Source: CBDBKL01 sp965116215 (GTDB lineage: Bacteria > Bdellovibrionota > Bdellovibrionia > Bdellovibrionales > JAKFYE01). From it: a DNA stretch of 64,000 nucleotides. The notes beneath the pieces were generated by a model. That model was given only the letters and a program-made list of their open reading frames with translations, was not told the DNA's origin and did no database searches. Location of the stretch: assembly GCA_965116215.1 (NCBI GenBank), contig OZ220494.1, forward strand, positions 868,001 to 932,000, written 5' to 3'. The translations under genes and the position numbers were made by a program. Below are positions 9,503 through 17,949 of this stretch, piece after piece. Position 1 is the first letter of the stretch; the number at the start of each line of letters is the position of its first letter.

Positions 9503-10579
9503 TTAAGATAAAGTGACAGGATGTTTTTTATCTTTTACAAAAGGCATAAGAGAAATTTGTGAAGGCTTTGTTTTTTCCTTCGCCCTATCTGCCTTGACCT
9601 GTCCCTGTAATTCATGACGCATATTAATGAGTGAACGAGACATCGACTCAATGAGTTCAGGTGATTTTTCTTGTATCTGATTCCAATCCAACCGCCTCAT
9701 AGCTTCCTTAACTTGTAAATCCTGCCTCCCCTGTCCTACTAAAAGTGTTATAAGTTGATAGGATCTCAATAAATAATCATTTAATATCTGTGTTTTCTGC
9801 TGTAATTCCCAAAGCCGCTCATCCATCTTCTGAGAAGACATCTCTGTTACGCTGGCCAGTTTCTCCTTAAGCGAAGACTCAAGTTGTTTCTTAATGGATT
9901 CGAGTTCTGTATTTCTATCTATGAAAATTTTATTTTTAAATTCCAACTCTTTCTGTCCGATTTCTAGAGTCTTCACAAGCTTTTGTAAAAACTCTGGCTT
10001 CATATACTTTTCAGATCCCTCTTCCCCCAAAAGACTCTTGCCTTTTTCAGACCAAAAGATTTTAACCCTTTCATTGTTCCACTCGATAGTTGCCAAACCT
10101 CGTCCCATAAAAAGTGGAAGAGTGATTATCACTGACTGCATAAAAGATTTTGTCTTTGGGAAACAATCCAGCTCAGAAGAGATATGAAACTCTACACCTA
10201 TTCCGGGGAGACCTTCAGATGATATTATATCTTTTCTAATAAGTTCAGAAACTTGAGGATGAGGTTGGAAAAAGTAAGAAAAAAATCTCTCTGGTTGAAT
10301 AAAAAGATCTATCGGGCTATCCATCATTTGCAAAACCCCATTAAGTACGCCCCAGGCTTGGAGTTCCACACTGGCTTTACCAACTTCTGCGACTTTAAAC
10401 CCTGTCTTATCCTCAAACTCCTCTAGAAAATCCTCCATTTGATGAGAATCTACCCAAAAAGAAGAATCCCTAAGAAATTCATTTGAAACATCAGAAAGAG
10501 CATTGAACTCAAGCCCCTTAAAGTTTTGCTTCTCAAGATAAACAAGAATAGAATTTGAAATCTTACTGCTTGTGTGCAT
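9503..10579 (-). CDS. Conserved-looking protein with N-terminal globular and C-terminal coiled-coil regions, function unknown
   Basis: 358 residues, with no signal peptide or membrane helix. Residues 1 to about 190 look like a compact alpha/beta domain (for example FWVDSHQMEDFLEEFEDK, VIITLPLFMGRGLATIEW), possibly a sensor-type fold, but I cannot name the family. Residues about 205-340 are a long heptad-rich coiled coil (ELEFKNKIFIDRNTELESI onward). The gene is directly upstream of eno on the same strand and divergent from the PIN-PhoH gene. The coiled coil suggests oligomerisation or scaffolding in the cytoplasm. No function is assigned. Confidence 0.7.
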   Translation of the reverse strand: MHTSSKISNSILVYLEKQNFKGLEFNALSDVSNEFLRDSSFWVDSHQMEDFLEEFEDKTGFKVAEVGKASVELQAWGVLNGVLQMMDSPIDLFIQPERFFSYFFQPHPQVSELIRKDIISSEGLPGIGVEFHISSELDCFPKTKSFMQSVIITLPLFMGRGLATIEWNNERVKIFWSEKGKSLLGEEGSEKYMKPEFLQKLVKTLEIGQKELEFKNKIFIDRNTELESIKKQLESSLKEKLASVTEMSSQKMDERLWELQQKTQILNDYLLRSYQLITLLVGQGRQDLQVKEAMRRLDWNQIQEKSPELIESMSRSLINMRHELQGQVKADRAKEKTKPSQISLMPFVKDKKHPVTLS

Positions 10580-10826
10580 AACAAGTTCTTCTAACCTGAA
10601 AACCTAAAATTGACACGATTTAATCTATCCCTTAATGCATTGCTATCTCCACAAAGAAAATTTAAATTCTATACACTATAAAATAATCAAAAACCCTTCG
10701 ATCGGGGCAAAAATAAAGATTTCACCCAGAGACATGACAAGTGGCAAAATATTTTTAAATCGCTGTTTTCTTTGGACAATATCTTCAAGTTGTTGTCGAA
10801 TATAAAAAGCTCCGGAGGACTGTACT

Positions 10827-12161
10827 TTGCGTTCAGAAAATCATCGTATAGTTGTCATTGACACCAATGTTATTTTGTTTGATGCACAAGCTATTTATAA
10901 ATTCCATCACTCTGACATCCACGTTCCCATTTCCGTCATTGAAGAAATTGATAGATTTAAACGTGAACTTGGTGAGAACGGTAGAAATGCTAGGCAATTT
11001 AGTCGTTTAATGGATATTCTAAGAGCTGGTGGAAGCCTACGACATGGTGTAAAACTTGAACAAACTCAATCGAAAGTTTTTGTAGATATGGATCTGGACC
11101 TGAATGATATTTCTTCAGGAGATTTAGATCTAGAAAAAGCCGACAATCGCATATTAGCCTGTGCCATGACTCTACAAGCCGCCAACAAAGACTGCGTTGT
11201 TGAGCTTATTACAAAAGATACGAACTTAAGAATTAAAGCCGATGTCTATGGCATTGCAGCTAAAGATTATGAACCAGACGCTGTTCAGATTGATGAACTG
11301 TATGCTGGGTATATTGAAATGAATGTAGAACATGATCTTATTAATGAGTTCTATCAATCAAAGATCATGGTAGATTTAGACTTTTCTCATCTGTACGCCA
11401 ATCAGTACGTTATTATGAAGGACAAAACAAATCCCAATCATAGTGCGATTGGCCGATTCAGTAGAGCACAAAAGGGGATCGTTCCTCTTATTCGTCCCAA
11501 TGAAAGTATATGGGGTATATACCCCAAAAATGTAGAACAAAGTTTTGCTTTAGATTGTCTCTTAAATGATGAGATTTCATTTATTTCTTTAGTTGGAAAA
11601 GCCGGAACGGGAAAAACCCTTCTTGCTCTAGCCGCCGGCTTATTAAAGACCTTAGATGAAGGGGCTTTTCAAAGGCTGTTAGTCAGCCGACCTATTTTTC
11701 CTATGGGACGCGATATTGGTTATCTCCCTGGTGATGTCGAACAAAAACTTAATCCATGGATGCAACCCATATTTGATAATGTAGAATTTTTAATGGGGGC
11801 AGAGGCTTCACATAAAAAGGCAGCTGGACGTGCGCAAGAACTCATTAGTCAAGGTATGTTAAATATAGAACCACTGACTTATATAAGGGGTAGAAGCATT
11901 CCTCACCAATATCTTATTGTAGATGAAGCTCAAAATTTAACCCCACATGAAATTAAAACTATAGTCACTCGTGCAGGTGACGGGACAAAAGTTGTTTTAA
12001 CTGGAGATTGTTACCAAATTGACAATCCATATGTTGACTCCGCCAATAGTGGGTTAACATACTCTGTTGAAAAGTTTAAAGAACAAGAAATCTCTGGACA
12101 TGTCACCTTGTCTAAAGGCGAGCGTTCAGAACTTGCAGAACTGGCCTCCAATCTGCTTTAG
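10827..12161 (+). CDS. PIN-domain/PhoH ATPase (PhoH2-type)
   Basis: 444 residues. The N-terminal PIN ribonuclease domain (about 5-140) begins IVVIDTNVILFDA with catalytic Asp12. The C-terminal PhoH P-loop domain has Walker A GKAGTGKT (257-264), Walker B LIVDEAQ (Asp369, Glu370) and sensor-like VVLTGDCYQID. PhoH2 proteins of this architecture unwind and cleave RNA. The start is TTG at 10827, supported by CCGGAGG eight to nine bases upstream, and no better ATG is nearby. It is followed 55 bases later by a small gene on the same strand. Confidence 0.93.
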   Translation: MRSENHRIVVIDTNVILFDAQAIYKFHHSDIHVPISVIEEIDRFKRELGENGRNARQFSRLMDILRAGGSLRHGVKLEQTQSKVFVDMDLDLNDISSGDLDLEKADNRILACAMTLQAANKDCVVELITKDTNLRIKADVYGIAAKDYEPDAVQIDELYAGYIEMNVEHDLINEFYQSKIMVDLDFSHLYANQYVIMKDKTNPNHSAIGRFSRAQKGIVPLIRPNESIWGIYPKNVEQSFALDCLLNDEISFISLVGKAGTGKTLLALAAGLLKTLDEGAFQRLLVSRPIFPMGRDIGYLPGDVEQKLNPWMQPIFDNVEFLMGAEASHKKAAGRAQELISQGMLNIEPLTYIRGRSIPHQYLIVDEAQNLTPHEIKTIVTRAGDGTKVVLTGDCYQIDNPYVDSANSGLTYSVEKFKEQEISGHVTLSKGERSELAELASNLL

Positions 12162-12216
12162 AAAAGACACTCGTCCTACCGATCAATTTGACAAGAAGAT
12201 TCATTGGAGAAAGAGT

Positions 12217-12504
12217 ATGAGGCTTTATTTGCAAGGTCAATTGCAAGTCGTGTTTGATGCACTTTATGAACTAGGAGTTATTGAACCTGTATTACACACC
12301 GATTGGTCCCGTGCAATGACTGAACTTCCCAAGTATCGTAAAGATTATGAAAGGGCTCTCGAAGTGATAAATAACACCCCGAAGACAGTAACCGATCTTA
12401 TTTATCATCTTAAAGATTTTTCCCCTGAGACCTTAGGTTATGTTGCAATGGAAGTTGGAAAAGAATTTGTCGATTATCAATCCCGAACAACAATATTGCA
12501 TTGA
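12217..12504 (+). CDS. Small protein of unknown function downstream of PhoH2
   Basis: 95 residues. A longer frame opens at 12067 inside the PhoH gene, but the ATG at 12217 has GGAGA a few bases upstream and lies clear of the upstream stop, so it is preferred. The protein is soluble and helical, with LQVVFDALYELGVIEPVL at the start and TLGYVAMEVGKEFVDYQS near the end. Conserved-looking aromatic and acidic residues suggest a folded cytoplasmic protein. It is probably co-transcribed with the PIN-PhoH gene. I do not recognise the family. Confidence 0.6.
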   Translation: MRLYLQGQLQVVFDALYELGVIEPVLHTDWSRAMTELPKYRKDYERALEVINNTPKTVTDLIYHLKDFSPETLGYVAMEVGKEFVDYQSRTTILH

Positions 12505-12516
12505 ATCTGAAAACAG

Positions 12517-12563
12517 ATTTCCGATGGCATCGAGCACTATCTAGCCAAGGCTTTTAGCCTTCG
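12517..12563 (+). repeat. Short copy of the dispersed intergenic repeat (hairpin core)
   Basis: This 47-bp stretch (gatggcatcgagcactatct, then agccaaggcttttagccttc) is nearly identical to the core of the larger element at 15203-15243. It contains the stem AAGGCT-TTT-AGCCTT, extended by GCC/GGC around a one-base bulge. It sits between two convergent genes and could act as a transcription terminator there, although no long T-run follows. Confidence 0.65.
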
Positions 12564-12570
12564 GCAAAAG

Positions 12571-13080
12571 CTATAACTTTGAAAACAGCTTATCACCTTT
12601 ATCTCTTTGAAGATTACGGCTAATGGTTTCTATAAATTTGACAAAGTAAAACAAAGTCTCTTCATCTAAAGAATCTTGCACAAAACTGACACCCTGTCGA
12701 TAAATACCCTCTTCAGGAATATGCCTTGTATTATTAATCCTTACAAAAAATGGAAAATATGTGTATTGGGACAAGTAGACCCTCATGGCAAACTCTTTGC
12801 CAGGTTTTAAACTACCGTACTCAAATTCAATATCAAAAGCGAGTCCCTTTTCTGAAATATCAAAAAGGGCAACTCTTTTGAGCCCTTTTTCAGGCACAAC
12901 AATATAGGCCTCTATAAATTCCGTAAGAATTATTCTCCGCACCTTTCTCCTCTCCTGTTGGAGAGCTTCCAACCTCCGCTTTGTCATATCAGTAATCCCA
13001 CAGTCCGCTACAGGAACGACTTCCTCTTTCTTTTTCTTATGACGACGAACCTTTATATCAATGACATTATTATTAGACAT
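12571..13080 (-). CDS. PilZ-domain protein, probable c-di-GMP receptor
   Basis: About 169 residues from the ATG at 13080; an upstream start at 13131 would add 17 residues. 13080 is chosen because a GGGGGG tract lies just upstream and the upstream residues look random. The N-terminus is basic (KVRRHKKKKEE). The PilZ signature follows: the arginine motif RRKVRR and, about 30 residues later, DISEKGLAFD, the paired elements that bind cyclic di-GMP. It could read out the diguanylate cyclase encoded at 19189-20127. Output partners are unknown because the protein is a lone PilZ domain. Confidence 0.8.
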   Translation of the reverse strand: MSNNNVIDIKVRRHKKKKEEVVPVADCGITDMTKRRLEALQQERRKVRRIILTEFIEAYIVVPEKGLKRVALFDISEKGLAFDIEFEYGSLKPGKEFAMRVYLSQYTYFPFFVRINNTRHIPEEGIYRQGVSFVQDSLDEETLFYFVKFIETISRNLQRDKGDKLFSKL

Positions 13081-13220
13081 TTGCCCCCCGAGTCCCCTGA
13101 CAACAACTCTATCGGTTAAATAGTGTCTCAACTTTAGACTTTATCTGAATGTTCGATAGGTTATTGAGTAGAAACAGTTTTTCTAAAAAGATATTTAAGT
13201 ATATTGCTGCTTTCAAAAGA

Positions 13221-14066
13221 TTATTGGGAAAGTCTATCCAATAGGACTTCAATAGGTATTGCAAAGTATCTACGTTTTTCAAAAGAATCAGGTTTAGATT
13301 TCTGAGATGAAAATATTCCAGAATTAATGCCAATGACTTCACCTTTGAAGTTCACTAGAGGCCCACCACTTGATCCGGATAAAAGGTGAGCGGAATGTAC
13401 ATATACCCTCTCGAAAGAAAGTGTTATTTTTTTATTTCTTTCAATAGAGTACTCTTTGAACTCAGAGTCTATTATTACACCTAATGACTCTCCAATAGAA
13501 TAATGTTTAGCATTTTTATTATGGTTTAATAATTTAAAAAATAAATTATTCTCTTTTTTATTACGGATTGTAGGAAATCCTATAGAATACACAGTGTCTT
13601 TAATTTGAGATTTTTCTGTTGAGAGTGTTGCAATAGAAAAGACCTCATCCCCTTTGAGCGGGATCTCTAAGATAACAAGATCTTTTTCAATTATTATTTC
13701 TTTATAGATCTTAGAAGTGAGCATGAATCTGTACGACATATTATTAGAATAAGTCACTGTTATAGAAAAAAGTCCTTCTAAAAGCAAATCACAATAGACT
13801 GTATGATAATTAGTGACAACCCAAATAGAATTTTTCACAGTATCATGCTTTATAATAAAGCCTGAGCCTATTCTCTTTTTTCTCAAATGAGGAGCATGAC
13901 GTACACTACTCACATTTAATCGAACAACAGAGTTCCATACATCTTGTAGGCTATCTGGCAACTTCTCATTAGATTGAGCGTAACTAGGAATTTGTAATCC
14001 TAGACTGAAAATAATAGATAAAAATAAAAATTGGAGATCACATATTGATCTTGACTTTTTCGCCAT
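13221..14066 (-). CDS. Exported trypsin-like serine protease, copy 1
   Basis: 281 residues with a signal peptide (hydrophobic FLFLSIIFSLGLQIPSYAQS). It has a chymotrypsin-fold triad: His in VTNYHTV, Asp in EKDLVILEI, Ser in SGSSGGPLVN. No PDZ domain follows, so it is shorter than DegP/HtrA and resembles stand-alone periplasmic or secreted trypsin-like proteases. The start at 14066 overlaps the end of the upstream membrane-protein gene by 29 bases, which suggests coupling or a recent junction. A close paralogue lies at 26841-27701, and the two also share about 70 bp after their stop codons. Substrate unknown. Confidence 0.85.
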   Translation of the reverse strand: MAKKSRSICDLQFLFLSIIFSLGLQIPSYAQSNEKLPDSLQDVWNSVVRLNVSSVRHAPHLRKKRIGSGFIIKHDTVKNSIWVVTNYHTVYCDLLLEGLFSITVTYSNNMSYRFMLTSKIYKEIIIEKDLVILEIPLKGDEVFSIATLSTEKSQIKDTVYSIGFPTIRNKKENNLFFKLLNHNKNAKHYSIGESLGVIIDSEFKEYSIERNKKITLSFERVYVHSAHLLSGSSGGPLVNFKGEVIGINSGIFSSQKSKPDSFEKRRYFAIPIEVLLDRLSQ

Positions 14067-14721
14067 TTTTAATCCCTACCTCGGAAGAAGTTTGACTAGC
14101 AAACTTCTTCCGACTGACTATAAACTCTATAAGCTTCCTATTCAAAAACAGAACTTTTTGAAATACTTCTTTTGTGATCCACTGAGACTTTTCAATAAAA
14201 GAAACAAGATGCACCACGCCACCAAAAATTCCGGCAGTTAAAATAAAACATGTTAACAAGCTTAAAGCTCCAAAAATTCCAAAAAAATGCTTTAATGTTC
14301 CACCAATAATGATTCCTAACATCCCCCCTGCCCCATATTCTAATCTCTGACTTGCACCTATCCATTCTGTCGCCTCAAAAATAGTTAAATAACTTCCTAC
14401 AAGAACAAGAAATGCAAACTGAAATATAACTAAAGAGGACATAGGTTTAGCTGCAAGGACAACATCCTCTACTGCCTGTACACGCTCAATGAGATTCTTC
14501 CCTATGATAAATAAGGAAATAGCTATCCCAAAATACGCATAACCAAAGAGGGATAACCCTATATCCATCATCTGTTTTCCATATTCACCCAACAAACTTG
14601 AAAACACTTTGGGATCCAATACGAGATAAAACATTCCACCGGAAACAACGAACAAACATCCTACTAAGGTCACTAATAAAATAATTTCCTGAAAACGAGT
14701 TTGAAGCCGTGATAACATCAT
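14038..14721 (-). CDS. Orphan FtsK-like N-terminal membrane domain (motor absent)
   Basis: 227 residues with about four membrane helices (near residues 12-34, 50-72, 95-115 and 135-175), then a basic cytoplasmic stub. The Gly-rich AGGMLGIIIGGTLKHFFG segment and the helix spacing resemble the 4TM anchor of FtsK DNA translocases, but no alpha/beta/gamma motor follows. The reading frame ends in the first codons of the protease gene. It may be the truncated 5' end of an ftsK-like gene cut by the protease duplication, or an unrelated small membrane protein. Two adjacent ATG codons (14721, 14718) follow an AGAGAGG site. Confidence 0.5.
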   Translation of the reverse strand: MMLSRLQTRFQEIILLVTLVGCLFVVSGGMFYLVLDPKVFSSLLGEYGKQMMDIGLSLFGYAYFGIAISLFIIGKNLIERVQAVEDVVLAAKPMSSLVIFQFAFLVLVGSYLTIFEATEWIGASQRLEYGAGGMLGIIIGGTLKHFFGIFGALSLLTCFILTAGIFGGVVHLVSFIEKSQWITKEVFQKVLFLNRKLIEFIVSRKKFASQTSSEVGIKNGEKVKINM

Positions 14722-14944
14722 ATACCTCTCTTGTAATGTTCTTTAAACATATCCTTTTTTCAAGATCTTCTTCTCTTTAGCTGCAAAAGAAATGCCCATA
14801 TCCATATCCCCTGAACAAAACGCAACCTCTTTCATTTTGGCCATTTTTAAATCTTTTGACAGTTTTTGACACCTCAGAAACCCATTAGAGACGATTTTTG
14901 TTAAAAGGAAGTTCTATAGAGCTGACGCTTTTAGACTGCGGCCT

Positions 14945-15305
14945 ATTCAGCTTGCACTTTTAGGCTCTGCAGTGGAAAAAGGCTTTTATTTTTCTCTTAA
15001 AGCGAGTTTTTCAAAGCGCAGGGCGTATTTTGAAGAAAGACGAGCTGCGGACCTCAGAGTTGTTTGAGCTTTTGGAAGCCTTAAAAATGATTTGTGCCAC
15101 TCAGAGAATATAAGGAAGGAAGAGTTTTTCTGAAGGATTTCAAAACGAGTTCTCTGAGGCGCAGGGCGTATCCGTGGAGGGATCGTTTATTCTATGCTTG
15201 ATGGCATCGAGCACTATCCAGCCAAGGCTTTTAGCCTTCGGCAGAGACGAGCTGCGGACCTCAGAGTTGTTTGAGCTTTTGGAAGCCTTCAGAAAAACTC
15301 TTCCT
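14945..15305 (+). repeat. Dispersed intergenic repeat element with 20-bp terminal inverted repeats
   Basis: The gene-free interval 14722-15521 holds this element. Its right part, 15117-15305 (189 bp), is bounded by perfect inverted repeats: aggaagagtttttctgaagg at 15117-15136 and its exact complement at 15286-15305. Inside is the hairpin core also found at 12517-12563. The arms carry further imperfect complementarity around 'ctctgagg' and 'cctcagag', so the whole unit can fold on itself. The left part (14945-15090) repeats pieces of the same element, including a direct repeat of gacgagctgcggacctcaga at 15039-15058 and 15246-15265. Related sequence lies at 1434-1804. There is no coding capacity. 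Confidence 0.8.
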
Positions 15306-15521
15306 CTTACTATCTTACAAAAGCAAAGCCTGAAGAAAAACTAGCTTATTCTATCCTTGAGCGACATCCAGCTTACGATTTTATTGAACCCCTAAATAGA
15401 CAAAATACCTACTTTTCACAATCATTACAACTATTTCCATCTTATAAAAATCCACTCAAAGTGTCATGAACTCCATTCAATTATTGTCACAACTTTCCGA
15501 TAAGTTCAATAGGGTGGAGCT

Positions 15522-16442
15522 TTGACAAAAAAAAAGACAAAACATAAGAAAAAATCTTCTGACTTCACAGGAAAGCTGTTAATGAATGCTCCCATCTCTT
15601 CTTATATTGATAATACCTCTAACGATACAAACACCTTGAATTATAAAAATCCCTCAAACCCTCATTCCACCTCTAGCCAGATAGACCCTTCCGATGCCAC
15701 TGAAATTTTAGGAAACCCTGAATCCTCAAAAAAGGATATCCCCAATAATCCATCAGTCTCCTCCGAAAACATATCCTCACTCAGTCAAATTTTTAAATCA
15801 AATGAACAAGATAAATCCTCTACACCACAAGAGCATTCATTAAAACAGTCAGAACACTTACATATAGCCCAACAACGCATCTCTGAGTTGGAAAAAACTA
15901 TTGATGGTCTTCGTAAAGAAAATGAACAGATCCTAATATCAAGCGAGACTATTGAAACTCATAATGAAGAATTAAAGGCCAAATTAAACACATTAGAAAA
16001 AGACCATAAAGAGAACTTAGAGATCCTTAAACAAGAGGTAATAATACTCAAAACAAGTTTATCCTCTAAAGACGAAGACATATTAAAACTAAAATATAAG
16101 AATCAAGAACTAGAAAGAAGTTTAAATACAAATTTTAAACATGTGCGATCCCGCGAAAGAGAATTAGAAAACAGATTGGAAATTCTAAGAATGGAAGGCT
16201 CTGCGGTTGTCCAAAACAAAGATGAAGCCCTCTTAGAACTCAAGAGCAAAATAGATCAACTCACTCATCAAATAGACAACTATAGAATTAAAAATAAAGA
16301 TTTTAATACATTTATTGAAGAACAACAAAGTAAAGTAAGAAAAGCAGTCAAAGGTCTTCGCCTTACGCTTTCATTACTAGAAAGTGGTCATGAAAGTAGT
16401 ACCCCAAGCTCTTCACCCGCTATTGTCAAGAACATTAAATGA
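15522..16442 (+). CDS. Coiled-coil protein of unknown function
   Basis: 306 residues. The N-terminus is strongly basic (MTKKKTKHKKKSS), residues about 20-110 are Ser/Asn/Pro-rich and probably disordered, and residues about 113-280 form a long coiled coil (AQQRISELEKTIDGLRKENE onward). A short conserved-looking end, VRKAVKGLRLTLSLLESG, precedes a Ser-rich tail. There is no signal peptide or membrane helix. The start is TTG at 15522 with GGTGGAG five bases upstream. The design suggests a structural or scaffold protein, perhaps binding nucleic acid through the basic end. No family is recognised. Confidence 0.65.
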   Translation: MTKKKTKHKKKSSDFTGKLLMNAPISSYIDNTSNDTNTLNYKNPSNPHSTSSQIDPSDATEILGNPESSKKDIPNNPSVSSENISSLSQIFKSNEQDKSSTPQEHSLKQSEHLHIAQQRISELEKTIDGLRKENEQILISSETIETHNEELKAKLNTLEKDHKENLEILKQEVIILKTSLSSKDEDILKLKYKNQELERSLNTNFKHVRSRERELENRLEILRMEGSAVVQNKDEALLELKSKIDQLTHQIDNYRIKNKDFNTFIEEQQSKVRKAVKGLRLTLSLLESGHESSTPSSSPAIVKNIK

Positions 16443-16663
16443 ATTATATATTTAAAATATCCACCTCCTTTTCTATGAACACTTGACTTTTTTTATCTTA
16501 GGTCAAAACGACACAAGGCCCAAGATCTCTTCGCCCGAAATAGAGGAATAGGAATTAGTAGGGGATAAAAAATCACCTTTACAAAACAAATCATTGAAAT
16601 CATTGAGAGAGCTATGTATGAAAAAGAGGAAAGAATTCGAATAAAGATACGAGAACATATTGG

Positions 16664-17767
16664 ATGGAAAAAAAGCGTATAAAACTAGTTGTTAGTGATC
16701 TACATATAGGTGTAGGACGCACTCTAAAGACAGGACAAGCAAATTCACTTGAAGAATTTTTCTATGATGAAAAATTCTCTGAATTTATAGATTACTACAC
16801 TTCCGGAGAATATACCGACTGTGAAGTAGAACTAATACTTAATGGTGACATATTTAATTTCCTACAAGTTGATTATAGAGGGCATTTTCTTACAGTTGAA
16901 ACACAGGATATGTCTTTAGAAAAAATGCAAAGAATAGTTGAAGGACACCCTGTTTTTTTTAAAACTCTTAAAAATTTTATAAAATCAGGTCATCAAATCA
17001 CCTATATTGTTGGTAACCATGATCAAGCTATGCTTTGGCCAAAAATTAGAGAATACGTTAACACAATTGTAGGGGGTTCCATCAGATATAAAAACATTGT
17101 TTATTATTTTGATGGCATACACATCGAGCATGGCCATATGTACGAAATAGCTAATCGGATAGACCCTAAAAAATTCTTTTTAAAACGTAATATTCCAGAA
17201 CCTATACTCAACTTTCCATTTGGCTCCCATTTCTTTGTGGAATTTGTATTAGAACTAAAAAAACTCAATCCTTTTGTTGGCAAAGTACGTCCCTTCAGAA
17301 ATTCTATTCGTTGGAACCTGATAAACGATTTTATGTTCACCATAAAATCTGTCTTTAAACTTTTTCGTTATTTCATTAAAGCTGCTATGAATGGTGGAAA
17401 AAACAATCGACGTCAATGGTCTATAAAAAGTCTGCTTGAAATCTTTTTGAGAGGACCCATTTTTCCAGATCTTTCTCTTGCTGCTAAGAAATTATTAGAA
17501 GATGAACGCATTAAAAAAGTTATTTTTGGACATTCACATGTCTATACTTTTAGACAGTGGAATGACAAAGAATACTTTAATACAGGCACATGGACAGAAG
17601 TCACATCATTAGATACAGCCTCTCTTGGTAAAATTACTAAACTCACATATGTTCTCATTGAATATCCTGAAGCTCCAGAGGACAAAGAATTATCCGTCAC
17701 CCCTCAAGCTCGCTTAAAAGAATGGTGTGGTTACCATCGTATTGAAGAAGATATCGATGTTTCATAA
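16664..17767 (+). CDS. Calcineurin-like metallophosphoesterase
   Basis: 367 residues with all metallophosphoesterase metal-ligand motifs: SDLHIG near the N-terminus, NGDIFNF, GNHD, HIEHGHMYE and FGHSHVY, ending with the typical EYFNTGTWTEV strand. The phosphatase core is interrupted by a basic helical insert (about residues 165-245). The arrangement is reminiscent of UDP-2,3-diacylglucosamine hydrolases (LpxH type) of lipid A synthesis, but substrate cannot be fixed from sequence alone. A short frame at about 16614-16682 overlaps its start and is not convincing. The ATG at 16664 has no strong Shine-Dalgarno site. Confidence 0.85.
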   Translation: MEKKRIKLVVSDLHIGVGRTLKTGQANSLEEFFYDEKFSEFIDYYTSGEYTDCEVELILNGDIFNFLQVDYRGHFLTVETQDMSLEKMQRIVEGHPVFFKTLKNFIKSGHQITYIVGNHDQAMLWPKIREYVNTIVGGSIRYKNIVYYFDGIHIEHGHMYEIANRIDPKKFFLKRNIPEPILNFPFGSHFFVEFVLELKKLNPFVGKVRPFRNSIRWNLINDFMFTIKSVFKLFRYFIKAAMNGGKNNRRQWSIKSLLEIFLRGPIFPDLSLAAKKLLEDERIKKVIFGHSHVYTFRQWNDKEYFNTGTWTEVTSLDTASLGKITKLTYVLIEYPEAPEDKELSVTPQARLKEWCGYHRIEEDIDVS

Positions 17768-17949
17768 ATTCAAGTCTTAGGCATATATCTATAGAACAAA
17801 TGAGAAAAACTGAGGAAATATACATTAAAACATATCTTTAGTAACAAAAACTTTCCTAAACCCTTTTCAATCAAAAGAACATAGAAATTGAATAACCACA
17901 TTATAGTCAGTATATTAAAGAGGTACACATACCTTGAGGAAATGAAAAG

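Noticed and set aside
13109..13342. 77-codon minus-strand frame between the protease and PilZ genes
   Set aside because: It overlaps the protease end in another frame and the duplicated 3' flank, with no protein-like features.
16614..16682. 22-codon frame (MYEKEERIRIKIR...) overlapping the phosphoesterase start
   Set aside because: It is too short, lacks a ribosome site and overlaps a well-supported gene.
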